In this document: one piece after another, positions 1-10,900 of the stretch | Layout of the letters: every line of letters begins with the position of its first letter | Numbering within the stretch: the first letter of the stretch is position 1 | Assembly: GCA_013397455.1 (NCBI GenBank) | Contig: VYZB01000211.1 | Location: forward strand, 1,385,796-1,449,795 | Length of the DNA stretch: 64,000 bases | Source of the DNA: Crotophaga sulcirostris | Lineage: Eukaryota > Chordata > Aves > Cuculiformes > Crotophagidae | Reading direction: 5' to 3' | The notes under the pieces: generated by a model | The model's input: the letters and a program-made list of their open reading frames with translations, nothing else | What the model was told of the DNA's origin: nothing | Databases searched by the model: none | Program-made: the position numbers and the translations under genes

Positions 1-540
1 CATCAGGAGTTTTTGCCTATCTTTATAACTAAGCCATGTAGTATTAACTAATGCCAAAATGACTCATTATGAGATGTTCCTTGCTGATGTGAACGCAGAG
101 AGAAAAAAATTCAGCCTCCTGAAATATTGAAGCCTCTGGCTCATTTTATCTTAATACCTCAGTTTTCTGCATTAAATTAACTTCACTGCTAATAACTTTC
201 TAAACATTCATGCAAGCAGGCCTGCTGATACACCACAACATAATAAAAACTGAATTATACTTAGTTGCTCTCTAAAAATAAATAAAAGTCTATTTCTGCT
301 TTTTGAAAAGATTTCCAAATTCAGAATCCATTTGCTTTTGTTTCACATATTAAATTCCCCACCCTGCTTTCTCTAAAGGTCACTAATTCAACTCCCTAAT
401 GAATGTGATTGCTCATTATGGGTTTTCCAAGTTGTCCTGACATCCACCCACTGGACTTGCTAGCCACAAGCAGGGTTACACAGGTGTGCAGTGGAAGGAG
501 TAATACCAAGCCCTGTGCTAGATGAGATGCCAGTCTGGAC

Positions 541-764
541 AGAAAAAGGGTAAATTTTGATCAGATATTAGAAAGAATTTTTTTCCTGTGAGGGCGATGA
601 GGCACTGGCACAGGTTGCCCAGAGAAGTCATGGATGCTCCGTCCCTGGAGGTGTTTAAGGCCAGGCTGGATGAGGCTAATCCAGTGGAAGTTGTCCCTGC
701 CCATGTCAGGTGGCTTGGAACTGGATGATCTTTATGGTGCCTTTCGCCCAAACAATTCTTGGTT
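541..764 (+). mobile_element. CR1 LINE 3' fragment
   Basis: This is the terminal part of CR1 in plus orientation: TTAGATTGGATATTAGGAAG-like start, then the block encoding the V-x-R-H-W-H-R-L-P-R-E-V-M-D type peptide, then a degenerate 3' end (ctggatgatctttatggtgc). The 8-mer tail has decayed. The element is antisense to KLF12. Confidence 0.85.
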
Positions 765-1248
765 CAATGGGGGGGAGCCCCTCTGTATCTTGCTAGCTCT
801 GGGTGACACGATTGCTCTCGCAAACACAGCCACAGATTTTTCTTGCAATGGAAGTTTAAATTATGCAGAAACCTGTCATGTTTGGTTTTGCCAGATGTCT
901 TAACAACTCCTCTCCAGTTGCTTTCAGTTCATGTTGGTCTATAGCAGGTAAAAGATCATCTATCTGCAAGCAACAGATGCTTTGCACATACCTCCATTAG
1001 GAATGGAAAGCCAAGTATTACCCCACACCCCAAAATTAACACTTACAAGAATCTCATTAATACTGCTGTTACACATGTGTGTCTGTTTGTCTGCTGAGCA
1101 GTACAGAAGTAACGAAGTGACATTTGCCACCAAACTCATAGAAGGATTGTACTAGAAAATATAGTTAAGGAAATCATAGAGCACTCGTGTTATACAATGC
1201 ACTATTAATCAGTCAGCACCAGAAACTGTGAAAAAAGCAGTCTGAACC

Positions 1249-1268
1249 TAATAATAATAATAATAATG
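1249..1268. repeat. (AAT)n microsatellite
   Basis: A run of about six AAT/ATA units is visible between ctgaacct and gatttgc. Confidence 0.9.
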
Positions 1269-1825
1269 ATTTGCTACTCAAAATGACCCCAAGACCCAGT
1301 AGCACCTAACAGTACATTTCCATCAGCCCTCATCCTTTGTCAGAGCCCTGGACCTTCAGAGCTAGGTGACACTGGGAGGGAACAGGCTCTCACCTCCTTT
1401 CTTCAGGCACCTGCATTGCAAATACAACCAGCCCAACCCTCCCATACAGCCAGTGGAGGAACATGGTTGCCTTCAGGGGAGCTGAGCCCACCCGACTTGG
1501 TGGACTCCATGGGGAACTCAGTGCTGTGAGCCTTCATCTTGCTGGATGCTGGGGCACCAGCCCTGGCAGAGGAAAGTGCCTTGGTGCCTCCTTGCACTGC
1601 GCACATTCTATTTGCTGGGAACAGGAGGAGCCTTTGCCATGTGACTTTGTCAAGCCTTGATTTTCAGGGAAAGGAGCAAAAGTGTCTGGGGAATTTCACT
1701 AAGTGCCTGAAGATAGGACAACAGCAACAGCATTTCATGGCCACACTTTTTCCTACTCTCTCCCTGCCTGCCACCATTTCCCAAACGTCAAAGAGGTAGG
1801 TGCCTCGGTCCTGAGCAGCAGCACT

Positions 1826-2208
1826 GAATCATAGAATGAGTTGGGCTGGCAAGCACCTTAAGATCATCCAGTTCCAACCCCCCTGCCATGGGCAGGGACA
1901 CCTCCCACCAGCCCAGGCTGCTCAAGACCCCATCCAACCTGGCCTTGAACACCTCCAGGGAGGGCTCAACCACAGCTGGGCAACCTGTACCAGTGTCTCA
2001 CCACCCTTATCGTGAAGAATTTCTTCCTAATGTCTAGTCTAAATCTTCCCCCTTCCAGTTAAAAGTCATTCCCCCTCGTCCTATGACTATATGCCCTTGT
2101 AAAAAGTCCCTACCCAGATTTCTTGTAGACCCCCTCCAGCTACTGGAAGGCCACTATAAGATCTCCCCGAAGCCTTTTCTTCTCCAGGCAGCACAACTGA
2201 AGAAAATG
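1826..2208 (-). mobile_element. CR1 LINE 3' fragment
   Basis: Minus-strand CR1. It opens on the plus strand with aatcatagaatgagttggg, the reverse complement of the CR1 3' end, and runs through the conserved cacctccaggga and ttcttcctaatgtctagtct blocks to the ttctccaggcagcac region. It is a moderately diverged copy of about 380 bp, truncated at its 5' end. Confidence 0.93.
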
Positions 2209-3952
2209 ATCTTTGGCCTCAGGGCCCTAGTTGGCAAATCTGGAAGATAAATAATTCACAGGGGGGCACAGTAATTATTATTAAAACCAATAATCTGCCA
2301 ACAGTTACAAATACTGTAGTGTCTAAATCATAAATTTGTTCTGCACATTTGGCATAGCTCAGTACCTGAAATATTGCAAGAAGGAAACTGCTGGCCAACA
2401 GTTACTTTTCTTCTTTCTTAAACTGCCACTGTTTCAGTTACTTCTGATAAAAAATTGCACTTGAGTAGATCAAATGCCAAATAGAGGGACCGACTCATCT
2501 CCACCCTCAGTCACTCTTGGAAAACAGGTTTTACAACTATGCAAACCCAGCCTCACACAGTAGGTTAATGTCTGAAGCAACTGAACTTCCCCCTTCTTAG
2601 CAGTATTTTTAGAGAACAGGAGCCCAGCATGGATCTCCCCAGCAGGAGAATGTCAAAGGAGAATGTCATAGACACTGCTGTGTGTTTTTGACAGTGGAAG
2701 CAACACTTCCAGATGCAGACATACAGGAGTTACGTGAAATCATGCCCTCAGAGATTAAGTGTTATGCTCAGGTTTATTTAACATGTTTTCAGAAAATGAA
2801 TCCTGGCTTTATGGGTGTAACAATCCATGAGAATGATGAAGTTAATTATTTTGTCCTCCTAAGGTGGTCCATACTGTATGATGCACATATATGGTATTTT
2901 TCTTCCTATTTAAAGTTCATTATAAGCACTTTATGTATTGGAAAATGCTCTGAGCGCACCTATAAGATTTTCAATCAAACCAGCTTGGAGCCTGGTAGGA
3001 GAAGCAGAATTGGTCCATTTATTTCATAAAACTTTATGTACAAAGCAGCAGTATCCATGAACGTAGTGGTCAGAATATAGAGTCTACAGGGGTAATTTTT
3101 ATTACAATTTACAGCAAGATTACCCATACTCCACAGTTTTCAGATTTTATTGAGATTTTATGGGACTATATGGCTGGAGCAGTTAACTGCACCCAGCGTA
3201 GCTGTGGTTCACAGAGAATGGGAATTGGCACTGAACACACAGTGTAACTAAGCTACCAGAGAATATTAATTGCTATGATCCAATCAAATGCAATATTTAA
3301 AATTATTTCACCAGTCAAATAATTTGCCATAAACCTGTAAATGAATAGCTGTGTGGAGCAACAGAGGTGAGAGTGATTGCATGGATATAATGTATGCACA
3401 TATTTGAGCATCTCTGTCACTGGGTTGTATACATAAACATACAACACTATTTTTTTAAGCAAAGGAGCATTCTCTTTCTAAGCTATTTGAATGCCACGAG
3501 ACCTCATCTACACAAAAAAAAAAAGACTGAGACTACTGAGATTTATATCTCGCTGAGTATCCAATATACAAACACTCCATCACCAAAAGTAAACAAGAAA
3601 AACAACAGGCACAGACCATATTCAGTATTAAATAAAATATTGCAAAGCCACTACAAAATGGTAGCAGATTGCACCATACATACTGCAACAGTCTAGAGAG
3701 AATTTAGACACTGGAAAGTTTCCAGTAGGTTGGTTCAAGGCACAATAAAATACAATGCAGGGATAAAATAAATGAAAAGTTTTATGCAAGTATTCCTGCT
3801 GGATCCAAATTTGTGGAACAAAAGTAACTAGAACAAAGCTCAGCTCTGCTAAAAGTACAGACCTGAAGAACCAGATTCATTCTTGACATAGAAGACAAGG
3901 AATTAACTGCTTCCAAAAGGTGTGGGGACTTGGGATATGTTGAAATGGACAT

Positions 3953-4125
3953 CCTTATGATTCTGTAAGGGTGGTCAAACACTGGGACAGGCTGCCAAGG
4001 GAAGTGACGGAGTCTCCATCTCTGGAGGTGTTCAAAAAGCATGTAGATGTGGCACTTTGGGACATGTTTTAGTAGGCATAATGGTGTTGGGCTGATGGAT
4101 GGACTGGATGATCTTACAGGTCAGG
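3953..4125 (+). mobile_element. CR1 LINE 3' fragment, second 3'-end type
   Basis: Plus-strand CR1 belonging to the type whose terminal part carries gcactttgggacatg, ggtgttgggctgatgg and a gatgatctta-aggtc end. It differs from the ggaactggatgatctttaag type. The copy is short and has lost its 8-mer tail. Confidence 0.85.
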
Positions 4126-5252
4126 AAAAAAAATCTCCAAGCATTTTTCAAGGTTTTGGATGACAAGACAATAGTGGTGACCACTGCAGGAAGTGAACTT
4201 TGTCTCTTTGCCATGTTGTAGTGGTGGTAGAGGCTGCAGGCCAGACCTGTGGTGTCTGGCTCCTGTCTGCTCTGTGCCCCAACAGCCCTACCAGATTACA
4301 ACTCTTTGTGCATATTAAGTAATACAAGGCTTAGGTTGTAGGGGAAAACTTGCACAGCTGGGCTGGCAGTGTAAGGGCAGCAAAGAGAGATCCCCCACTT
4401 TGGGGGTCTCCCTGTGGTGGTTCCTCTCCAATGGGTTCATCAGGGGGACATCAGGAGGGGAAAGTCCAGGGTCGGCAGGGGAGTCTGCAACCAACTGCGT
4501 GTGTGTGCACATATGTGAGTATCATGGGATTACAGAACAGTGTTAGAAATTTGTAGGAATTTAGATCTTGTAAATGGCTAAGTGTTGTATTACCGACACT
4601 GAATGTATCATCCGCTGATTACCTTCTAATTATGTGTTGTTAATAAATTCCTAAAAATGCTTCAGTCCTGATATTGATTTACACTAGATGAACAGAGATT
4701 TTTATCCTGCAAAAAGCATCGATCTGACAAACAGGTGTCCTTGTAGCAGGATACCTCTGGTTCCCATTGTCTGCCTTGGGGTGCAGCACGTGATATAGGA
4801 CCTGACAGGATGCTGCTGGCAGCTTATATATACAAGGGCTAATTCTCTGCAAACCTGCCCAGCTTTCAATGCTGCAGAAAGGGTTTGATTTAACAAGAAA
4901 CCTTGCAAGTGAAAAATAGAAGACAGGAGGCAGGAGACAGAGCAGAAACAAGCAGCACACTGGGAGGCAGAAAAGAAGATCTGAGGCTCTCCTGAAGGAA
5001 GGTGTGACAGAGAATGTCAGGATGAATGATGTCACGGAGAAGGATGGGCAGCGGCAGAGGAGGAGATGACAGTAAGGGTTAGAAATATTAACAAATAAGG
5101 AGGGAGAGATGAAGCAGAGCTGCTGAAACCAGCACTCAACGAACAGTCAGCAAGATGGGAAGGACTAGAAAAAAATGGAAAAACAGAAAAGGAAACAGAA
5201 AAGGAGTAGTCGTTTCTTTTGCTGGAGAGAAGAGAGAATTCAAACAGGACAT

Positions 5253-5319
5253 GAATCACAGAATCATAGAATGGTTTGGGTTGGAAGGGTCCTGGAAGAT
5301 CATCCAGTTCCCCCCTCCA
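5253..5319 (-). mobile_element. CR1 3' terminus only
   Basis: Only about 65 bp of the CR1 3' end remain: tcacagaatcatagaatggt, then gggttggaagggtcctgg. This is an extreme 5' truncation. The purine-rich stretch to its left (about 4910-5230) is unique. Confidence 0.9.
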
Positions 5320-7168
5320 ACATTTATATCAAAAGAATTAGTGAAAGAAAAATATCTACAACTGATAAGAAAAAAAAATAAATTAGCTTAATCCCTTCTT
5401 TTTCTTTAGCTGTACATTAATAGGTGCTGCAGGGCTGGTTAATGATCTCTGCTGATAAAAGCATAAAGGAGAAACTGTCAGGGCAGCTCAGGAGGCCCAA
5501 AGCTTGTGGGCTGAAAACCCTACAGCACATTAAATTCTGGAATTTTGCTGATGAAACTGGGGTAGTGAAATTCCAGTTTTACAAGATCAAGAGGGGCTTC
5601 CCATGGAGGAGACTACTACCAGAGCCAATTAGCACCTTTGAAAAGAAAACAAATGGGAAAAACTCTGGATGAGCTCAAGGTGCGGCTCAAAGCTCCAAAA
5701 TCTAATTACAAACTAAAATGTTCCTTTTTCTTTTTTCTTGCAGACAACACAATGAAAAGGCCTCCCTTCATTTATCTCTTCTTGACATAACGGCACAAAG
5801 TCCTAAAATTATGTCACAGTATGAAGTACAATAAAACTTCTTAATCCATCATTTTGAGGCTTAAAATAAAACCTGGATCAGCTGTGAGCTCACTTCCTAT
5901 GTCCAGGCCTCTTGAGAGGGCACAGTCCACACTCAGTCACTGAGGGAACGGGAGGAGAACCAAAGATTTTTGGACAACAGGATGCTACTAAACATCAGAA
6001 TGACCCATCACTGTAGTCCTGTACAATAATACACAGTTGCTAGTATATCAAAACCAGACATGAGAGTTGGAAGCAGGTCTTTTAGTTGTAGAGATCCGTT
6101 CATTATGCAATTAGGTACACAAGAGATGTTTCAAGATGTATTACTGAATGCCCTGTAGTTTCATAAGCCCTAAAGTAAGGTTATCTGTCAGTACCCTCCC
6201 TTTCCGCCTCAGGCAATACCTCATTTCAGGGGAGAATTAGCCATATTTTATTCACTCATACGCGATGAACCTTGAAATGAGTCTCTCTCATTCTTCTCCT
6301 TATGCTCCCAACTCCGTCACTAATGCCTTCTTTATAAAGCTATGCTTTCCAAAGTATCTGGGCACATCTGTTTCCTCTTTTCTTCCTTCCATTATGTCAC
6401 CTCTCTAACAAGTTTTTACTCCCTCAGTAACTGTTATGTTCTCATTTATTCTTCCTCTCCAGCTCCCCTTTCTGTGTTCTTTGGACACCTCTTCAAGAGT
6501 GTATCTGTCCTTCTGGCATGTGCTTTCTTCCTCTTTTCACACCTTCATGCACCTCTCAGGTCCCAGGTCTGCAAAACTCATTCCCAACATACATACTCTG
6601 TGTGAATTCCTTCCTTTCTGCTGTTTAATCTGGAAGAACAATTCTAATTAAAAATATCACACTGCCACTCCTTGAGCTTAACAAAACCTGCCTCTCTGCA
6701 TCTGCTACTGCTCTCTGGTTCAGACGCCTGCTTTTCTCACATTCCTACAGCCCAATGACTGCTTTCCCTTTGCATGGAAACAATCTCCCTGACGTTCCTT
6801 CCCTTGCCAAATCTGTATCACCCGGTGAGTTTCCATGTTCACCTATGACGTTTTATATATTGTCATTATTCTGTTGTCCTATTCCTTCACCCTCTGAGGA
6901 GGATTTATTCCTCTGAGGACAAAATTTGCCATGAGTTGTCTGAGCAACTTACACCATTACCAACCTCAGTCTTTATAAAAATATTTATTTATTTTAAAGT
7001 GCATCTGGGATAAGACTTTTAAAAGGTTCCTCCCAATAGTGAGAGTTACATGTCTTTTCAGCAAATGACACTGTAACTCTGGAAACCAACAGCTTCATAA
7101 TGTTGTTACATTTTCCTCATGAGTGGTTTTAGAAATGCCGCAAACGCACAAAACCGGTTCCACCTTAC

Positions 7169-7709
7169 CTTTGACGTGGCTTCTCCCATCCTCCAACAGC
7201 GGTACTACTATAGTGTTGTTCATATTCCCAGGTGATCTCACAGCTGTATAGACAACAGGTACCGACTGTACCACCACGGGGATACGATGCACATGACTCA
7301 TTTTGTTGGACTGCAAGTTCATGGGGCTTGAAGGTGGTACTGGATGGATAATGTGCAAAAACTGCTGGCCTCCAACACCAGATGCAGAGGCCACAAGTGG
7401 ACCTGGAGTTAATACTGACGGTACAGATGCTGCTGAGGATACTGACGTTATTACCGTGGGTGATGAAGCTGGCCGACTAGAAGAAGAAGTAGAAGTAGAA
7501 GAAGGGGAGGAGGCAGATGCTGTCATGGAAACTGGTGAAGATGAAGCTGCCGTAGGGGACGACCTGGCTTTGTTTATTGACAAGTCCACTGGTTCAGTCT
7601 GTGTTTGAAAATGGTCTGTAGATAATGAATCCTCTGTGGGGTCTGCCTTCATGTTGTTTAGTAACAAGGGTACAGCTTCCATATCTGGGTAGTTGTGGAC
7701 GTTTGGAGA
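7169..7709 (-). CDS. KLF12: KLF12 main N-terminal coding exon, 541 nt (CtBP motif, Ser-rich repression region)
   Basis: This exon continues the frame of the 90-nt exon: acceptor cctcaacag|TCTCCAAAC (S-P-N) at 7710/7709, donor CACGTCAAAG|gtaagg at 7169/7168, giving 180 codons plus one base (ends in phase 1). The protein reads S-P-N-V-H-N-Y-P-D then M-E-A-V-P-L-L-L-N-N. The P-V-D-L-S motif at 7578-7592 is the known CtBP co-repressor binding site of the KLF3/KLF8/KLF12 subgroup. A Ser/Thr/Ala/Pro-rich tract follows (about 7420-7560), then G-G-Q-Q-F-L-H-I-I-H-P-V and V-P-V-V-Y-T-A-V-R-S-P, which are typical of KLF12 rather than KLF3 or KLF8. No zinc fingers are encoded here; they must lie on later exons beyond the left edge. 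The in-frame ATG at 7682 is internal, not a true start. The frame stays open 24 codons past the donor, so intron retention would give a truncated protein without zinc fingers. Confidence 0.97.
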
Positions 7710-7936
7710 CTGTTGAGGAAGAACAAAGAGACATAGTTACATATGTGACTGAAGATGAATTGCATACACGATTGCTAATGCACATCACAGAACTCGCTTA
7801 TAAAATCCAAAGGATTTTTTTCCTTTTCTTGTGTTAGCTCATAATTTGAAAGGACAAATCATGCTAGAAAGCACCAACATGTTCAGTTTGAACAGAATAT
7901 TAAAGTTCTGCTCCCATTTCTTAGAAGGTGGAAGGA

Positions 7937-8118
7937 TTCATAGAATCATAGAATGGTGTGGGTTGGAAGGGACCTTAAAGATCATCCAGTTCCAATCCCC
8001 CTTGCCATGGGCAGGGACACCTTCCACTGGATCAGGTTGCTCAAACCCTCATCCAGCCTGTCCTTGAACACCTCCAGGGATGGGGCTTCCATGACTTCTC
8101 TGGGCAACCTGTTCCAGG
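7937..8118 (-). mobile_element. CR1 LINE 3' fragment
   Basis: A 180-bp CR1 end begins 228 bp upstream of the 541-nt exon in the transcribed strand, in sense with KLF12. It has a well-preserved double 8-mer tail (attcatagaatcatagaatg) and ends at caacctgttccag. Confidence 0.92.
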
Positions 8119-10204
8119 ATTAACTGCACAAAATCATCCTGTTACTTTGCACTACACAAAGACATCAGTGATAAAAATTTTAATACCTCCATAGGTAACC
8201 ACTATTTATATCTACAGGACATTTCTTCCCAATATCTAACTTTAAGCTACAGCATTACTGTCTTATGTCATCTCCAATGGACATGAAGAAAAACAAGTTA
8301 CTACCATTTTTCAAACAACTTTCTGCATGTTTGAAGACTGGAATTTCCTCCTACTTTGTCTATTTTCTTCTAGGCTAGGTAGACCTTGCTTCTACTTTCT
8401 GTCCTAAGTAACCTTTCAAAGAAGCCATAGAACTCTTGTTTGCTCTGTGCAGCTTTATAGCTTTGTCCACACCACTTTCCAGAAGGCGGTGCCTTATGCC
8501 AAACACTTCAGGTCCATGTTTGACTTTTTGCATTCTGCATGATTACTGATTATGAATTTACAGGTCAGTACAGAGCCCCATGTGTGTAAGGTTCTCCTGT
8601 TACAATGGATACACTGATCTGTTATTCTGAACTAGCACATTAGATAGACTTCCCTGTTGTTATAATTTTAATTTTTATTTATTTTTCTACAATAATTAAG
8701 AACAACTTTCCTGACTTTGCACAATAATTTTACACTTTACACCAACTCTTTCAAAGCTGGTTAGTCTAAATTCCTTCTAGGGTGGTGCCATCTGCTATAT
8801 TTAGAGTTTGATTCCTTATTTCCATCATCAAAGACGTTAATAGAATTTTTGAATAATGCTAGGCCAAAGATAGAGCCCTTCAGAAGCTCATTTGACATAT
8901 CTATCCTTTTTGAAGGTACATCAATAACTACTCTTTAAAAATGTTTTTCCAAGTAATTTTCAATAGGCAGAGCAAGAAAGGAAATGCTCATCAATAACCC
9001 AGTAGCAAGACAAAGCACAGCTCTCAAGTCCTCAGCTCAGTACCTCCTTTGCAGTGCACTGCAGCAGAGCTTCCATACAGGCACACACACACCATCACAT
9101 GCTGTATTATGGAAAATCAACCTTAACAAAAAACATGTGCTAAGCTACTTCAAACCTCACTTGACCCAAAGTAATTATTCCATATACAGATCTAATAAGC
9201 AATCTTTCTATGGTACCAAAGCAATTCTAAACAAATTATCTCGATCTCCAGATTACAGTATTTACTAAGTATCTAAAAACATGAAGTTAAAAATATTTAA
9301 GCCACAAATGTTTTAGTTTGTCTACTCTAAATAAACTGACAATCAGGCAAGCTATGAATTCACTTTGGGATTTCTATAATCAACTATGTTAAATATTTTC
9401 ATGGAGAACACTCCTGGTTTTGAGTCAGAGCCAAATTTCATCACAGAATGGAGTTCTATTGCAAAAAGAAATAGAAGCACTAATATTAAAAATTGTAATA
9501 ATAGCAGCTTAAGTGAATACTATCCCCAGCATGCAAAAAAATTAGATATTCTAGTAGATCCCATCTATTCAGCTGATTTAGACTGGTTCTTGGATCTGAC
9601 ATTTCACTCCATTTGAAAGCAAGAACATCTCTGGAACAGTGAGTCTCTTCCTCTATTCATACACAAATCAACTTAAATCAAAGGGACTCCAGTTCATCCG
9701 GCCACTGGACCCTGCTGTTCTGCTGTAACACAAATAACAAAAGCAAAAAATCCCTTTATAAAGACAATGGGAAGTTCTCCTGCTAAAAAAGAACATGGAA
9801 TGAAGATCACTTTTCAAAGCATGTAAACTACAAGTGATGAGGTTACAAAATTTTTTCTTCAATAAGGAAAAAATGCTTGTAATTGCCCAGTGATGATTCC
9901 TGGTGATTTCTTCTGAAACACCTTACCCTGGCTATTGCCAGTAACAAGATCCTGCATTAGGCATATCTTATGTGCTGTGATAAAGGCAAAACCATAAACG
10001 TACATGGCACAAGTAATTAAATTCGTCAAATCTTGGCAGGTCTTATATACAAAATGGGCAAACAGACACGTTGCACTGTTTAAGTGAACAGACTGGTTGT
10101 AGAGCGAAGGCAAGCTGGAGAGGGACACCCTGAGTATACCCACACAGAGTACACCCAAATCTTCATATGGTCAAAGGCAACCTCTTCTTTCTTAAATAGA
10201 AATA
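8119..10204. other. Unique intronic DNA, no gene seen
   Basis: AT-rich sequence between two CR1 copies. No repeat family, RNA gene or splice-flanked frame is recognised. The short frames at 8984-9268 and 9386-9616 have no family resemblance. Confidence 0.6.
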
Positions 10205-10900
10205 CGCTTGGGATAGAGTGGCTGGAAAGCTGCCTGGTGGAAAAGGACCTGGGGGTGCTGGTAGACAGCTTGCTGAGCATGTGCCAGCAGTGTGTCCAAG
10301 TGGTCAAGAAGGCCAACAGCGTCCTGATTTGGATCAGAAATGGTGTGGCCAGCAGGGGTAGGGAAGGGATTGTGTCCTGTACTCAGCACCGGGGAGGCCG
10401 CACCTCAAGTACTGTGTTCAGTTTTGGGCCAATCAGTACAAGAAGAACCTTGAGTCATTGGGACATGTCTGGGGATGCGCATCGAAGCTGGGAAAGGATC
10501 TGGAGCACAAGTCTTATGAGGAATGGCTGAGGTTGTTTAGTCTGGAGAAGAGGAGGCTGAGACCTTATTGCCCTCTACAACTACTTGAAAGGAGGTTGTA
10601 GTGAGGTGGGTGTTCGTCTCTTCACTCAAGTAACAAGCGATAGGATTAGAGAAAACAGCCTTAAGTTGCTCCAGGGGAGGTTTAAGCTGGATATTGGAAA
10701 AAAAACCTTTACTGAAACAGTAGTGAAGCACTGGAAAAGGTTGTCCAGGGAAGTGATGGAGTCACCAACTCTGAAGGTGTTAAAAAAATGTGTAGATATG
10801 ACACTTTGGGACATGGTTTAGCAGGCATGGTGGTGTTGGGCTGATGGTTGGACTTGATGAGCTCAGAGGTCTTTTCCAACCTTAATGATTCAAAGAATAC
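10205..10900 (+). mobile_element. CR1 LINE, about 0.7-kb copy with the ORF2 C-terminus
   Basis: One of the longer CR1 copies. From 10240 it encodes E-K-D-L-G-V-L-V-D, then [11 protein letters not shown], the conserved region downstream of the CR1 reverse transcriptase. After a frameshift near 10530 the frame at 10585-10821 encodes [10 protein letters not shown] and [11 protein letters not shown]. The 3' end is the ggtgttgggctgatgg type with a cttaatgattcaaag tail. It is antisense to KLF12 and disrupted. Confidence 0.92.

Larger units (their letters stand above)
1..7168 (-). other. KLF12: KLF12 downstream intron (partial)
   Basis: This is intronic sequence 3' of the 541-nt exon, starting at the gtaagg donor at 7168 and running off the left edge. 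It holds CR1 copies near 541, 1826, 3953 and 5253, an (AAT)n run near 1249, and otherwise unique DNA. The stretches 765-1825, 2210-3950, 4126-5250 and 5320-7168 show no recognisable gene. Short frames there (for example 2682-3029 plus) match nothing I know. The pyrimidine-rich stretch on the plus strand at about 6270-6620 is low-complexity unique sequence. Confidence 0.85.

Noticed and set aside
6270..6620. Two overlapping frames in T/C-rich DNA
   Set aside because: Hydrophobic/Ser-rich peptides here come from pyrimidine-rich low-complexity sequence, not from a membrane protein family.
7303..7608. Acidic 101-aa open frame on the plus strand
   Set aside because: It is the antisense of the Ser-rich part of the KLF12 exon; the Glu/Asp-rich composition simply reflects reversed Ser/Thr codons.
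10084..10530. 148-aa frame that looks like a gene
   Set aside because: It is the reverse-transcriptase C-terminal region of a CR1 LINE with frameshifts.
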